Positions 46,637 through 55,680 of a DNA stretch of 64,000 bases are shown here, piece by piece. A program made the position numbers and the translations under genes. Position 1 is the stretch's first letter. Each line of letters starts with the position of its first letter. This DNA is from Candidatus Gastranaerophilales bacterium (GTDB lineage: Bacteria > Cyanobacteriota > Vampirovibrionia > Gastranaerophilales > Gastranaerophilaceae): NCBI GenBank assembly GCA_944322615.1, contig CALUPH010000002.1:1-64000 (forward strand). The letters run 5' to 3'. A model generated the notes under the pieces. The model had not been told where the DNA came from. It made no database searches and was given only the letters and a program-made list of their open reading frames with translations.

Positions 46637-47440
46637 ATGAACAGAATCGGTTTTATCGGCGGCGGCAAGATGGCAACTGCAATTATGAAAGGAATTATAA
46701 ATTCCAATTGGTGTGACGCTCAGAATATTATTGTATCGGACAAGAATGAAGATGCTCTTAATTTATTAAGTGAAACTTACAAAATTAATACAACATTAAG
46801 TAATATTGATGTAATTAAAAATGCCAATATTATATTATTTGCAGTAAAACCATTTGTCTTAAAAGATGTATTAAACGAAATAAAACCATATATAACAAAA
46901 GAACATATTATCTTATCAATTGCGGCAGGTATATCAATAAATACAATCGAGGAAATTGTCGGTAATATTCCTGTAATAAGGATAATGCCAAATACTCCTG
47001 CATTAGTAAATGAAGGTATGAGTGCAATTTGCAAGGGCAATTACGCAACTGACGAGCAGAGTGAACTTGCAATAGAAATATTTAAAAGCGTAGGTAAAGT
47101 AGTAAAAGCTGAAGAAAAATATATAGATATAATAACTGCAATATCAGGAAGCGGACCGGCATTCTACTATTACATAATAAATGAGATAGCAAAAGCAGGA
47201 GAAAAGCTTGGTTTAGATTATAAAACTTGTTTAAAATTATCAGCGCAAACAGCATATGGATCTGCAAAAATGATAATGGAAACAGATATAACTCCTGAAC
47301 AACTAATAGTAAATGTAACAACACCGGGTGGTTGTACTGCAGTCGGAAATGATATATTAAAAGAAAATAAGATTTCTGAAATTCTTTTTGATACTATAGA
47401 AAAAACAGCAAAAAAAGCATTTGAATTGGGGAAAAATTAA
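46637..47440 (+). CDS. proC: Pyrroline-5-carboxylate reductase
   Basis: ProC makes proline from pyrroline-5-carboxylate with NAD(P)H. The 267 residues start with the Rossmann motif RIGFIGGGKMATAIMKGI. They have ILFAVKPFVLKDVL, VIRIMPNTPALVNEGMSAI, and the C-terminal signature SGSGPAFYYYIINEIAKAG with VNVTTPGGCTAVG. It lies 2 nt before purH and probably shares a transcript with purH and the MFS gene. Confidence 0.96.
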   Translation: MNRIGFIGGGKMATAIMKGIINSNWCDAQNIIVSDKNEDALNLLSETYKINTTLSNIDVIKNANIILFAVKPFVLKDVLNEIKPYITKEHIILSIAAGISINTIEEIVGNIPVIRIMPNTPALVNEGMSAICKGNYATDEQSELAIEIFKSVGKVVKAEEKYIDIITAISGSGPAFYYYIINEIAKAGEKLGLDYKTCLKLSAQTAYGSAKMIMETDITPEQLIVNVTTPGGCTAVGNDILKENKISEILFDTIEKTAKKAFELGKN

Positions 47441-47442
47441 TC

Positions 47443-48978
47443 ATGACAAAAAGAGCATTAATAAGTGTATATAACAAAGATAAACTTGTTGAATTTGCAG
47501 AAGAACTAACAAACAAATATAACTATGAAATAATAGCAACAGGTTCAACATATGATTTATTAAAAGAGAATCATATAAATGCAAAAGAGATAACAGAAAT
47601 AACAGGGACAAGACAACTTATTAACGGAAAAGTAAAAACATTATATCCTGACATTTTTGCAGGAATACTTGCAGATTTAAACAATCCTACAGAAAAAGCT
47701 GATATTGAAGAAAAAAATATAAAACTTTTTGATATGGTAGTAGTTAATTTTTATCCCTTTGAAGAAGCTGTTACAAAACAAGTTGAAGAAACTGAACTAA
47801 CAAACACTATTGATATTGGTGGTCCATCTATGTTAAGAGCTGCTGCAAAAAATAACAAAAGAGTTCTTGCTGTTTCATCACCTGAACAATATAAAGATGT
47901 TTTATCAGATTTAGAAGAACACAAAGGCGAAAGTTCATTAAAACTAAGAAGAGAATTTGCACTAAAAGTTTTTGAAAAAACATTAGATTTCGACACAAAA
48001 ATATTACATGAACTTTCAAACAGATTTGAAGAAGATACAAACAATTATTTTTCATTAAATATAAAAAAAGCAAAAGATTTAAGATACGGTGAAAATCCTC
48101 ATCAAAATGCAAGCATATATTATACTAATAATACCGTGGATTATGAAGTTCTTAACGGTAAAGAACTTTCATACAATAATATACTAGATGTAAGTGCTTG
48201 TACAAACATACTAAGTGAATTTTATGATGTATGTGCTTGTGTAATAATCAAACACAATACACCTTGCGGAGCAGCCTTAGGTAAAGACATATCTGAAGCT
48301 TGGGCAAAAGCATTAGATTGTGATCCTTTGAGCGCTTTTGGAGGTATTGTAGGATTCACACAAGTAGTAAATGAAGATCTTGCTAAACAACTTACAGCTA
48401 TGTTTTTAGAAGTTGTTATTGCGCCTGATTTCACATTAAAAGCGTTAGAGCTTCTTAAAACAAAGAAAAACTTGAGAGTAATAAAATTAAATACATCTTT
48501 AATAGAATATAAAAATCATTTAAATCAGGAAATAAGAGTAACTCCATTCGGAACTTTAATTCAAGATTCAGATAAAGGAGAACTGGATAAAGACAATTTC
48601 AAAGTTGTAACAAAAGCAAAACCAACAGCAGAAATGGTAGAAGATATGATTTTTGCGTGGAAAATAGTTAAACACGCAAAATCAAATGCAATTGTAATAG
48701 CAAAAGATTTTAAAGCAATCGGAATCGGTCAAGGACAAACAAGCAGAGTAGATGCATTTGAAATAGCATTAAATAAAGCTTGTGACGGTTCAAAAGATGC
48801 AGTTGCCGCTTCTGATGGTTTCTTCCCTGCTATAGATAATATACATGTAGCAGCACAAGGCAGAATTGCAGCAATTATTCAACCCGGTGGAAGTATAAAA
48901 GATGAAGATGTAATAAAAACAGCTGATAAATATAATATTGCTATGATAACTACAGGAATAAGGCATTTTAAACACTAA
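47443..48978 (+). CDS. purH: Bifunctional AICAR transformylase / IMP cyclohydrolase
   Basis: PurH carries out the last two steps of purine synthesis. The 511 residues begin with the cyclohydrolase (MGS-like) domain: ALISVYNKDKLVEFAEEL, IATGSTYDLLKENH and INGKVKTLYPDIFAGILA. The transformylase part has DLRYGENPHQNASIYY, VIIKHNTPCGAALGKDISEA and ending motifs DGFFPAIDNIHVAAQGRIAA. It follows proC by 2 nt and precedes the MFS gene by 1 nt. Confidence 0.97.
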   Translation: MTKRALISVYNKDKLVEFAEELTNKYNYEIIATGSTYDLLKENHINAKEITEITGTRQLINGKVKTLYPDIFAGILADLNNPTEKADIEEKNIKLFDMVVVNFYPFEEAVTKQVEETELTNTIDIGGPSMLRAAAKNNKRVLAVSSPEQYKDVLSDLEEHKGESSLKLRREFALKVFEKTLDFDTKILHELSNRFEEDTNNYFSLNIKKAKDLRYGENPHQNASIYYTNNTVDYEVLNGKELSYNNILDVSACTNILSEFYDVCACVIIKHNTPCGAALGKDISEAWAKALDCDPLSAFGGIVGFTQVVNEDLAKQLTAMFLEVVIAPDFTLKALELLKTKKNLRVIKLNTSLIEYKNHLNQEIRVTPFGTLIQDSDKGELDKDNFKVVTKAKPTAEMVEDMIFAWKIVKHAKSNAIVIAKDFKAIGIGQGQTSRVDAFEIALNKACDGSKDAVAASDGFFPAIDNIHVAAQGRIAAIIQPGGSIKDEDVIKTADKYNIAMITTGIRHFKH

Positions 48979-48979
48979 T

Positions 48980-50137
48980 ATGGAAGACAATAAAGACAAA
49001 AAAGTAATAAATACACTATCTTTAGGACATTTTATAACAGATACATACTCAGGATTTTTAAATCCGATAATGCCGTTTATTGCTGCGAAAATAGGTATAA
49101 CAATGGCTGTTGCTACTGTACTTATATCTATATCTAATTTAACATCATCATTATCTCAGCCATTTTTTGGTTATATAGCAGATAAATGGCAAAGACGCTT
49201 CTTCATTTTTTGGGGAATGCTTATGGCTTCAATCTTTTTGTCTTTTTTAGGATTGGCAAATAATATTTATGCACTTGTTATATGTCTTTTGTTAGGACAT
49301 ATGGGTGTTGCATTCTTTCACCCTCAAGCAACAAGCATTGTTTTTAACTATTCAAAACAATCTGAAAACAGTAAGGATATGAGTATATTTATCGCAATGG
49401 GGACTTTTGGTTTTTCACTAGGACCTGCAATATCTTCAGGTATTACAGAAATATGGGGTCTGGAAAAACTACCTTTTGCTTGTTTTGTAGGTATCATAAT
49501 GGCATATATAACATTAAAAACAGTACCAAGATTAAACACCTTACATATAGAGAAGCCCAAAGTTTCAATTATTACGGCTATAAAAGAAATATTTAAAAAT
49601 AAACCAGTTTCCATTTTAGTCGGAGCATCAATAGTAAAGGCTTTTGTTGTTTCTTCTTTTCCTATTATTTTACCTTTTTATTGGAAATCAATGGGGTATA
49701 ATGTTTCAAAAATAGGCATAATTCTTTTATTATTTATGTTGTCTGGTGCACTTGGGGTTGTAACAAGTCCATTACTTGAAAAAAGAGTAGGTATAAAAAA
49801 TGTATTTTATATTTCATTAATTACAGTAGCACCTCTCGGTATTATTTTCTACTTAAATAACGGAATGGGAATAATAGGATTATTATCCTTTATTTTGATT
49901 GCATATTTTAGTTTACTGGCATCTCCTGTAAATATGGCATTAGCACAAAAATTAATGCCGGAATTTAAGAGTATGATTTCCGGGTTCATAGGTGGTTTCA
50001 GCTGGGGCGTTATTGGAATCTTACTACCTTTGATAAGCTTACTTGCTGAAAAATTCGGATTTATGAATATTTTGTTAATTATGACTTTTGTACCTTTTGC
50101 TTTTTCATATTTTATTAAATATATTCCAAAAGAATAA
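48980..50137 (+). CDS. MFS transporter, fosmidomycin-resistance (Fsr)-like
   Basis: This 385-residue membrane protein has about twelve hydrophobic segments. The start GHFITDTYSGFLNPIMPFIA and the motif LLGHMGVAFFHPQATSIVFN are typical of Fsr-like efflux proteins, which export fosmidomycin and other small molecules. The loop ADKWQRRFFIFWGM is the MFS motif A position. It starts 1 nt after purH and is probably co-transcribed. The natural substrate is unknown. Confidence 0.87.
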   Translation: MEDNKDKKVINTLSLGHFITDTYSGFLNPIMPFIAAKIGITMAVATVLISISNLTSSLSQPFFGYIADKWQRRFFIFWGMLMASIFLSFLGLANNIYALVICLLLGHMGVAFFHPQATSIVFNYSKQSENSKDMSIFIAMGTFGFSLGPAISSGITEIWGLEKLPFACFVGIIMAYITLKTVPRLNTLHIEKPKVSIITAIKEIFKNKPVSILVGASIVKAFVVSSFPIILPFYWKSMGYNVSKIGIILLLFMLSGALGVVTSPLLEKRVGIKNVFYISLITVAPLGIIFYLNNGMGIIGLLSFILIAYFSLLASPVNMALAQKLMPEFKSMISGFIGGFSWGVIGILLPLISLLAEKFGFMNILLIMTFVPFAFSYFIKYIPKE

Positions 50138-50190
50138 TATTCAGTTATTTGTATGAAACAAAATATATAAATCTGAATTATTATTAATCT

Positions 50191-51825
50191 ATGAGTAAAA
50201 AATCATCAGATTTTAAAATTAACAGAGCAACTTGGATTGCAATGCTTGAACAAGGTAAACTTGCTGAAGCTATAAATTGTTATGAAAATTATATTAATAA
50301 AATAGAAAAAGAATCAGAAGTTCAAGAAATAAAACATTCAGAAAATATATTAGTTGAAAAGCTCAAAAAATTATCAGATAAATACTATCAAGAAAAGAAT
50401 TATTCAAATGCTTTAATTTGTTATAACTATATTTATCAATTAGATTCCAAAAATACAACCAATATAAAGAATCATATAAATTGTCTGGAAAAACTTGAAC
50501 AATATGATTTACAACTAATATTAGCAAAAAGACTAATTAAGTTAAAAAAAGAAGCTGAAAATTATAAAATTTTAAGTAATGCTTATGAGAAAAATCAAGA
50601 ATATAAAAAAGCAATAGAATATTATAATAAATATCTTAATCAAATAAAAAGAACTGAACTTGAAGCTCAAGATTACAATATAATAGGCTGCCATTATTTC
50701 AATTCATATATTAAAAAGACACAAAATCCAAATGATGCCAAAAATGCACTTGAATATTTTAAGAAAACAATTGAAAAAGTACCAAACAATAAATCATACT
50801 TAAAAAATACAATTGTAGCCGCAATGAAAGCAAAAGACTACAAAACAGAAAAAGAATGTTGGGATATTTATATAAAAAATGGTTATGCAGATAAAGATGA
50901 TGAATTCACATATTGTGCATCTTGTATGCGAAATGGTGATATAGAAGAATGGGCAAAATATTATGGTTCAAGATTTGAGAAAAATGAACCTACTATATAT
51001 CCTAAACTAAACAAACCAATATGGACCGGCAATGAAGATTTATCAAACTCAACTCTTCTTGTCCACTACGAACAAGGTTATGGCGATAACTTTTTAATGT
51101 TTGGCTATATGCCAAGATTGGTAAAACTTGCAAAAAAAGTAATATATTATATACAAAATAATGCATATGATTTAGTCAAAGATAATCAATTTGGAGTAGA
51201 AGTTCACTGTCAAAAAACAACTGATATAAACAAACTTCAATATGATTATCATATTCCTTGTATGTCAATTCCGATAGCCTTACATCTAACAAAAGAAAAT
51301 CTTTCAGTTGAAGGCGGATATATTAAACCAAACAAATATTTAGTCAGAAAATTTCAAGATAAATACTTTAACAATAATAAATTTAAAATAGGAATTGCTT
51401 TTGAAGGTATTTCAAGTAACAGTAAAAGAGACATTCCGCTAAAGAAATTACTTCCGTTAGACAAATTAGAAAACGTAGAAATATATTGTTTTACAAAAGA
51501 CATCGAAGACAAGAAACTAAAATGTTTTAAGCATAATAAAGTAATTAATATAGCAAAAGATTTCAACAATTTTGCAGATACTGCAGCTGCAATTCAAAAT
51601 GCAGATATTATAATCAGCAGCGATAATTGTATCCTGAATTTAGCAGGTGCAATAGGCAAAAAAACAATAGGAATCTTTAACTACCATTACGAATTCAGAT
51701 GGTATGATTTGACAGGTAAAGACTGCGGATGGTACAAATCTGTAATTCCAATAGTAAATAATGAATATAACAATTGGGATATTTCAATTCAGGAAGCTAT
51801 TGAACTAATTAAATTAAGCATCTAA
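50191..51825 (+). CDS. TPR protein with a heptosyltransferase-like C-terminal domain
   Basis: In 544 residues, the first 290 or so are TPR-like helices (YSNALICYNYIYQLDSKN; EYKKAIEYYNKYLNQI). The C-terminal part (about 295-540) looks like a GT9/GT-B sugar transferase: STLLVHYEQGYGDNFLMFGY, KIGIAFEGISSNSKRDIPLK, and DIIISSDNCILNLAGAIGKK. Such fusions are common in TPR-glycosyltransferase proteins that may modify proteins or glycans. The start has no ribosome site; a TATTAT lies 6 nt before the ATG. The 3' end overlaps the convergent MazG-like gene by 12 nt. Confidence 0.82.
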   Translation: MSKKSSDFKINRATWIAMLEQGKLAEAINCYENYINKIEKESEVQEIKHSENILVEKLKKLSDKYYQEKNYSNALICYNYIYQLDSKNTTNIKNHINCLEKLEQYDLQLILAKRLIKLKKEAENYKILSNAYEKNQEYKKAIEYYNKYLNQIKRTELEAQDYNIIGCHYFNSYIKKTQNPNDAKNALEYFKKTIEKVPNNKSYLKNTIVAAMKAKDYKTEKECWDIYIKNGYADKDDEFTYCASCMRNGDIEEWAKYYGSRFEKNEPTIYPKLNKPIWTGNEDLSNSTLLVHYEQGYGDNFLMFGYMPRLVKLAKKVIYYIQNNAYDLVKDNQFGVEVHCQKTTDINKLQYDYHIPCMSIPIALHLTKENLSVEGGYIKPNKYLVRKFQDKYFNNNKFKIGIAFEGISSNSKRDIPLKKLLPLDKLENVEIYCFTKDIEDKKLKCFKHNKVINIAKDFNNFADTAAAIQNADIIISSDNCILNLAGAIGKKTIGIFNYHYEFRWYDLTGKDCGWYKSVIPIVNNEYNNWDISIQEAIELIKLSI

Positions 51826-52407
51826 AGCAAATCTTTTTGCTTGGACTCCATATAATTTATATTTAGCTGCATTCCAAAGTGCTCTTCTTTCTTCATCTGT
51901 ACAATCAGCCAAATTATCAGGTTGAGATTTACTTGTTAAACAAAATCTTTCCATTAAATTAATTCTATTAAAGAATTTTCTGTTAGTAGCTTTAAATGCT
52001 TCTTGAGGGTCAATTCCACTATCTTTGGCTATACTTGCTGCTGTATAGAAAATATCACCCATTTCCTCTTCCATGTGCTCTTTATTTGCTTGAGTTTTAT
52101 CTTGGTTATATTCATCTCTTGCTATAACAAACTCTTCAAGTTCTTCTGATAAACAGGTAATCCAAGCATCTTGATCTTTTGTAAAATTAATTTTTCGAGT
52201 TACATCATCTATTTTACTAAAACTATCAAATACATCAGATGAATTCGGATTAATACCCTTCATAAGTTTTAATGGTGGAACCAATGCTTCTTTACTGGTT
52301 TCAAATGGTTTTAACAAAGCACTTATAGGTTGTCTATATCTGTTATTTTTTTTCTCTGCTTTCATAGAAACAGGTGAAGACATATATGTATTAAAAGCTA
52401 TTTTCAT
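51814..52407 (-). CDS. MazG-like nucleotide pyrophosphohydrolase with an extra N-terminal part
   Basis: The 197 residues have an unusual N-terminal 60 (MKIAFNTYMSSPVSMKAEKK), probably disordered, then a MazG-type domain. Its acidic motifs are LSEELEEFVIARDEY, HMEEEMGDIFYTAASIAKDS and PQEAFKATNRKFFNRINLME, which hold magnesium and cleave nucleoside triphosphates in the family. AAAGGAG precedes the ATG. It is convergent with the TPR-glycosyltransferase gene, whose stop lies inside it. Confidence 0.82.
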   Translation of the reverse strand: MKIAFNTYMSSPVSMKAEKKNNRYRQPISALLKPFETSKEALVPPLKLMKGINPNSSDVFDSFSKIDDVTRKINFTKDQDAWITCLSEELEEFVIARDEYNQDKTQANKEHMEEEMGDIFYTAASIAKDSGIDPQEAFKATNRKFFNRINLMERFCLTSKSQPDNLADCTDEERRALWNAAKYKLYGVQAKRFALDA

Positions 52408-52456
52408 TTTTTCTCCTTTATTTGTTTTAAATCACATAAAAATTTTTTTTGCTAAA

Positions 52457-52484
52457 AAAAGAAGACCCAAATGGGTCTTCTTTT
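52457..52484 (-). terminator. Terminator after the VTNTxT repeat protein gene
   Basis: AAAAGAAGACCCA and TGGGTCTTCTTTT pair over 13 bp around a 2-nt loop, with a long T-run on the minus strand, 5 nt after the stop codon. Confidence 0.92.
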
Positions 52485-52488
52485 AATT

Positions 52489-54084
52489 TTATAATTCTGG
52501 TTCTTCTTCAGGAACATATTCTTCTTCCGGCGGTGTATCATCACAACTTGTATCCGGTTGAGTTTCAGCAGGAGGTGTCTCCGGTTTTGTTTCAGCCGGT
52601 GGTGTCTCTGGCTGAGTTTCTGCAGGTGGTGTTTCCGGTTTTGTTTCAGCCGGCGGTGTATCTGGCTGAGTTTCTGCAGGTGGTGTTTCCGGTTGAGTAT
52701 CAACAGGTGGTTTATCAGAATCATCTCCGGGTCTAACAGGATCAATTTCTTCTCCGGGATCAACATCTACATCCGGAACAGTTGCTGTATTAGTTACGGT
52801 TTCTGTATTTGTTACGGTTTCTGTATTGGTTACAGTTTCTGTGTTAGTTACAGTATCTGTATTTGTTACCGTTTCAGTATTAGTTACAGTTTCTGTATTT
52901 GTAACTGTATCTGTATTCGTTACAGTTTCTGTGTTAGTTACAGTATCTGTATTTGTCACAGTTTCAGTATTCGTTACTGTATCTGTATTAGTTACTGTTT
53001 CAGTATTGGTTACAGTATCAGTATTTGTCACCGTATCTGTATTTGTTACCGTATCTGTATTTGTTACCGTATCTGTATTTGTTACAGTTTCTGTATTAGT
53101 TACAGTTTCAGTATTTGTAACTGTATCTGTATTCGTTACTGTCTCTGTATTTGTTACAGTTGGCGGTGGAGTAGTTGTGGTTGTTGTCTGTGGCGGAGTT
53201 GTAGTTGTTGTCTTTGGCGGAGTTGTAGTTGTTGTCTTTGGCGGAGTTGTAGGTTGAGTAGGTTCCGGTTCTTCTGTACAAGGACATGGTTTTTCATACT
53301 CAAAATCAGGAAGTACGATTTTGTCACCTGTATAAAGTACAGCATTATGTCTTCCGGTACCGCCAACTTCTTGACGCCATCCGCCATCTTCTGTACCATA
53401 GATACTTTCATTTGCATTCATAACAGCTTCTTCTAATGCATAGTATTCTTCACTATACATTTCAATTCCCATTGCTTCTAAGTCATAACTGTTTTGAATA
53501 ATCCTTGAAAGACAATTGTTATCATCATTATCATTACTCCAAGGTTCAACGGTTACATATTTATTTCCATCTTTATCAGTTTGTATTCTATCATCATCTT
53601 TTAATACGGAGGTGATTGTTTCTCTTGGTATATCTTGGCAAGAACAATCTGTAGGACAACAGTCGTCATCACAACATAATGCATCATCATTTAAAGCATC
53701 TTCTACATTTTCTAAGAATTCTTTAATATCAAATTCATTTATTGTATTGCCTTCGGAGTCAAATTTATCTTTTTCATTGCCTAAGCTTGCTAAGTATGTC
53801 AATTCTTTTTCAGACATGCCGTCTTCATCATCTAAAGTGCTGACAGCATCATAGATAAGTCCAAGCTGTTCTTCGGTTAAAGCTTTTTCTTTTGTACCTT
53901 GAGCTTTTAAAGCTTTAATGAAACCATCTCTAGTCAATAGTTCATCATCTATTTTGTATTCTCCATCATGCATTTCAAAGACTATTGTATCTTCTATGTT
54001 CGCAGAATCACCATTTGCTTTTTTAAAATCCCCTAAATCCTTATTTTTGAAGAATTCAGCTATCTTATCTACATTAAAGTCCAT
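52489..54084 (-). CDS. Large repeat protein with acidic N-terminal domain and Thr/Pro-rich repeats
   Basis: The 531 residues have no signal peptide. The first 130 are acidic and helical with EF-hand-like loops (STLDDEDGMSEKELTYLAS). A Cys cluster follows (CCDDDCCPTDCSCQDIP), then a globular region ending in a LysM-like VLYTGDKIVLPDFEYE (about 270). After that come Thr/Pro linkers, 21 hexapeptide repeats VTNT[E/D]T, and six nonapeptide repeats of the type PPAETQPET. TAGGAG precedes the ATG. I know no family for the whole. The repeat part looks like a flexible surface or stalk region. It has its own terminator. Confidence 0.8.
   Translation of the reverse strand: MDFNVDKIAEFFKNKDLGDFKKANGDSANIEDTIVFEMHDGEYKIDDELLTRDGFIKALKAQGTKEKALTEEQLGLIYDAVSTLDDEDGMSEKELTYLASLGNEKDKFDSEGNTINEFDIKEFLENVEDALNDDALCCDDDCCPTDCSCQDIPRETITSVLKDDDRIQTDKDGNKYVTVEPWSNDNDDNNCLSRIIQNSYDLEAMGIEMYSEEYYALEEAVMNANESIYGTEDGGWRQEVGGTGRHNAVLYTGDKIVLPDFEYEKPCPCTEEPEPTQPTTPPKTTTTTPPKTTTTTPPQTTTTTTPPPTVTNTETVTNTDTVTNTETVTNTETVTNTDTVTNTDTVTNTDTVTNTDTVTNTETVTNTDTVTNTETVTNTDTVTNTETVTNTDTVTNTETVTNTETVTNTDTVTNTETVTNTETVTNTETVTNTATVPDVDVDPGEEIDPVRPGDDSDKPPVDTQPETPPAETQPDTPPAETKPETPPAETQPETPPAETKPETPPAETQPDTSCDDTPPEEEYVPEEEPEL
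52549..52710 (-). repeat. Six 27-bp units encoding PPAET[Q/K]P[E/D]T
   Basis: Six in-frame 27-bp units lie near the 3' end of the repeat protein gene. Positions 6 and 8 alternate between Q/K and E/D, so pairs of units resemble 54-bp repeats. No spacers occur. Confidence 0.85.
52780..53157 (-). repeat. Twenty-one 18-bp units encoding VTNTxT
   Basis: This is a coding minisatellite of exactly 21 in-frame units. Position x is E in eleven, D in nine and A in the last. Synonymous bases vary between units, so the array is not a recent perfect expansion. The antisense strand is open too and produces an artefact ORF. Confidence 0.92.
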
Positions 54085-54245
54085 TTACAACACTCCTATA
54101 ATTTACTACACTAATCTAAATCTCGGCAAATTTTTTCAAAACTTTAATTTTTTGTTTATTTATTAAGAAATATTAATCAATAGTTAGATTTTTTATCAAT
54201 TACTGGTTTTCAGCAAACTTATGCAAAACAGCGAAAGGGAATATT

Positions 54246-55085
54246 ATGAATATAAACTCAATATCTTTCAAAGGAAATTATAGAAATACTGATAATAAAA
54301 CTTACAGAAATACATCAAGAAGAAATAATGACACAAGATACAGAGATGAATTTCAGCACTCAAATATAATAAGTCCAAGATACCCAAATACAAAAAATAA
54401 AAGCGGTAAAAAATTATTAGCAATACCTTTTGCGACTGCAACTTTAGGTACAACAGTAGCTTTGATGTTAACTTTTTCAAATCCATCACCGGCAGAACCA
54501 CCTAAAAACATACAATTCAACCCAAATGAAACAAACATAACAGAAATTGCAGAAGAAAATAACTGTGATCTTGATTTTCTACTTGATTATAACAATATAG
54601 GTCCAAATACAGACTTAAGTTCTATTTCTGAAGTATTAGTACCTTCTTCTTTTGATTATTTGCAAACTGAGATTGAAAGAATAGAAGAATTACTAAAAGA
54701 TGAAAAATTAAAAGAAGCAAAAAGAGAAGAATTGGAAGCTACACTTTCTGCTATACAATCTAAGAAAAACGAACAAGATAATGTTGCTCAAGTATACACA
54801 GACGGAGAATTTGTTTATTTATCAATCAATATAGAAGAAAATGATGAAAATGAAAAATACAAATATGGAATCAATGTAGAAACTCTCAAAAAACTCTTTG
54901 ATATTAAAGATGGCGCAATTAGAGAAAATAATGCACTTGAAGTAAGATGGGAATCTTATGAAAATGGTGAAGGAAGTTATAAAGATTATACATACAACTG
55001 GTTCCATAATGGAGACATAATAAAAGTTCCTGTTTCTGCAATACAAACAAAAGATATTAATCTTTCAAATTATTTGGAAGATTAA
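54246..55085 (+). CDS. ISFKG-start protein with LysM-like regions
   Basis: The 279 residues begin MNINSISFKGNYRN, then a polar stretch, one membrane segment (about 56-78) and an external part. There, ITEIAEENNCDLDFLLDYNN ending EVLVPSSF resembles a worn LysM motif, followed by a coiled helix (TEIERIEELLKDEKLKEAKR) and a second LysM-like end (YNWFHNGDIIKVPVSAI). Proteins starting with a short ISFKG-like motif are, from memory, frequent in gut Melainabacteria. AAAGGGA precedes the ATG. It overlaps the convergent tsaC gene by 29 nt. Confidence 0.75.
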   Translation: MNINSISFKGNYRNTDNKTYRNTSRRNNDTRYRDEFQHSNIISPRYPNTKNKSGKKLLAIPFATATLGTTVALMLTFSNPSPAEPPKNIQFNPNETNITEIAEENNCDLDFLLDYNNIGPNTDLSSISEVLVPSSFDYLQTEIERIEELLKDEKLKEAKREELEATLSAIQSKKNEQDNVAQVYTDGEFVYLSINIEENDENEKYKYGINVETLKKLFDIKDGAIRENNALEVRWESYENGEGSYKDYTYNWFHNGDIIKVPVSAIQTKDINLSNYLED

Positions 55086-55680
55086 TGCTGCCTTGTCGCA
55101 ATACTTTTACATTTTCATTTTCAACAAGAATAACGGTAGACTCTTTACCTGCACAACCATACCCATAATCTTCAAAAACAATATCAACTAAATCACCGAT
55201 AGATTCTTTTGCCATTTCATATGTTTTTGAAGAAGGATGATTAGATAAATTTGCACTTGTAGTTGCCAAAACATGACCATCAACAACAGAACAAAGCTTT
55301 TTGAAAAACTCATTATTCGGAACTCTAATGCCAACAGTATTTTTACCGGAAGTAATATAATCCGGTGTATTTTCAGATTTTTCCATAACAATTGTAAGTG
55401 CACCGGGGAAATATTCTTTCATTAAATTTTTCGCCGTTTTTGATATAGATTCCACATAAGGAAAAAGATTTTCTTTATTATTTGACATTAAAATTAATGG
55501 TTTAGATCTATCCCTTCCTTTTATTTCATATATTTTATCCACACCTTTTTTTGAATCAGGCAAACAACCCAATCCCCATACAGTATCGGTAACAAAAGCG
55601 ATTACACCGCCTTCTTTTAATAAAATATTAAGTTCATCAATGAATGAACTTTTGTCTAATATAGTTTCTAATTCTTTCAA
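55057..55680 (-). CDS. tsaC: Threonylcarbamoyl-AMP synthase (Sua5/YrdC)
   Basis: This enzyme makes threonylcarbamoyl-AMP for t6A37 on ANN-decoding tRNAs. The 207 residues show the YrdC-fold pattern GGVIAFVTDTVWGLGCLPDS, YEIKGRDRSKPLILM, PGALTIVMEKS, VGIRVPNNEFFKKL and LATTSANLSNHPSSKT. The start overlaps the end of murJ by 44 nt and the 3' end overlaps the ISFKG gene, so the locus is very compact. Confidence 0.93.
   Translation of the reverse strand: MKELETILDKSSFIDELNILLKEGGVIAFVTDTVWGLGCLPDSKKGVDKIYEIKGRDRSKPLILMSNNKENLFPYVESISKTAKNLMKEYFPGALTIVMEKSENTPDYITSGKNTVGIRVPNNEFFKKLCSVVDGHVLATTSANLSNHPSSKTYEMAKESIGDLVDIVFEDYGYGCAGKESTVILVENENVKVLRQGSINLPNNLKD

Noticed and set aside
52780-53157. 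CRISPR array
   Set aside because: The units are 18 bp, contiguous and in frame, with no unique spacers and no cas genes nearby.
52826-53257. Plus-strand open frame with a VTVSVxVTVSV pattern
   Set aside because: It is the antisense of the 18-bp VTNTxT repeat array; repeats of 18 bp keep several frames open. It has no ribosome site and the minus-strand frame has clear domains.
52558-53436. Plus-strand Cys-rich open frame of 292 codons
   Set aside because: It is another shadow of the repeat gene, with a composition dictated by the repeats on the other strand.
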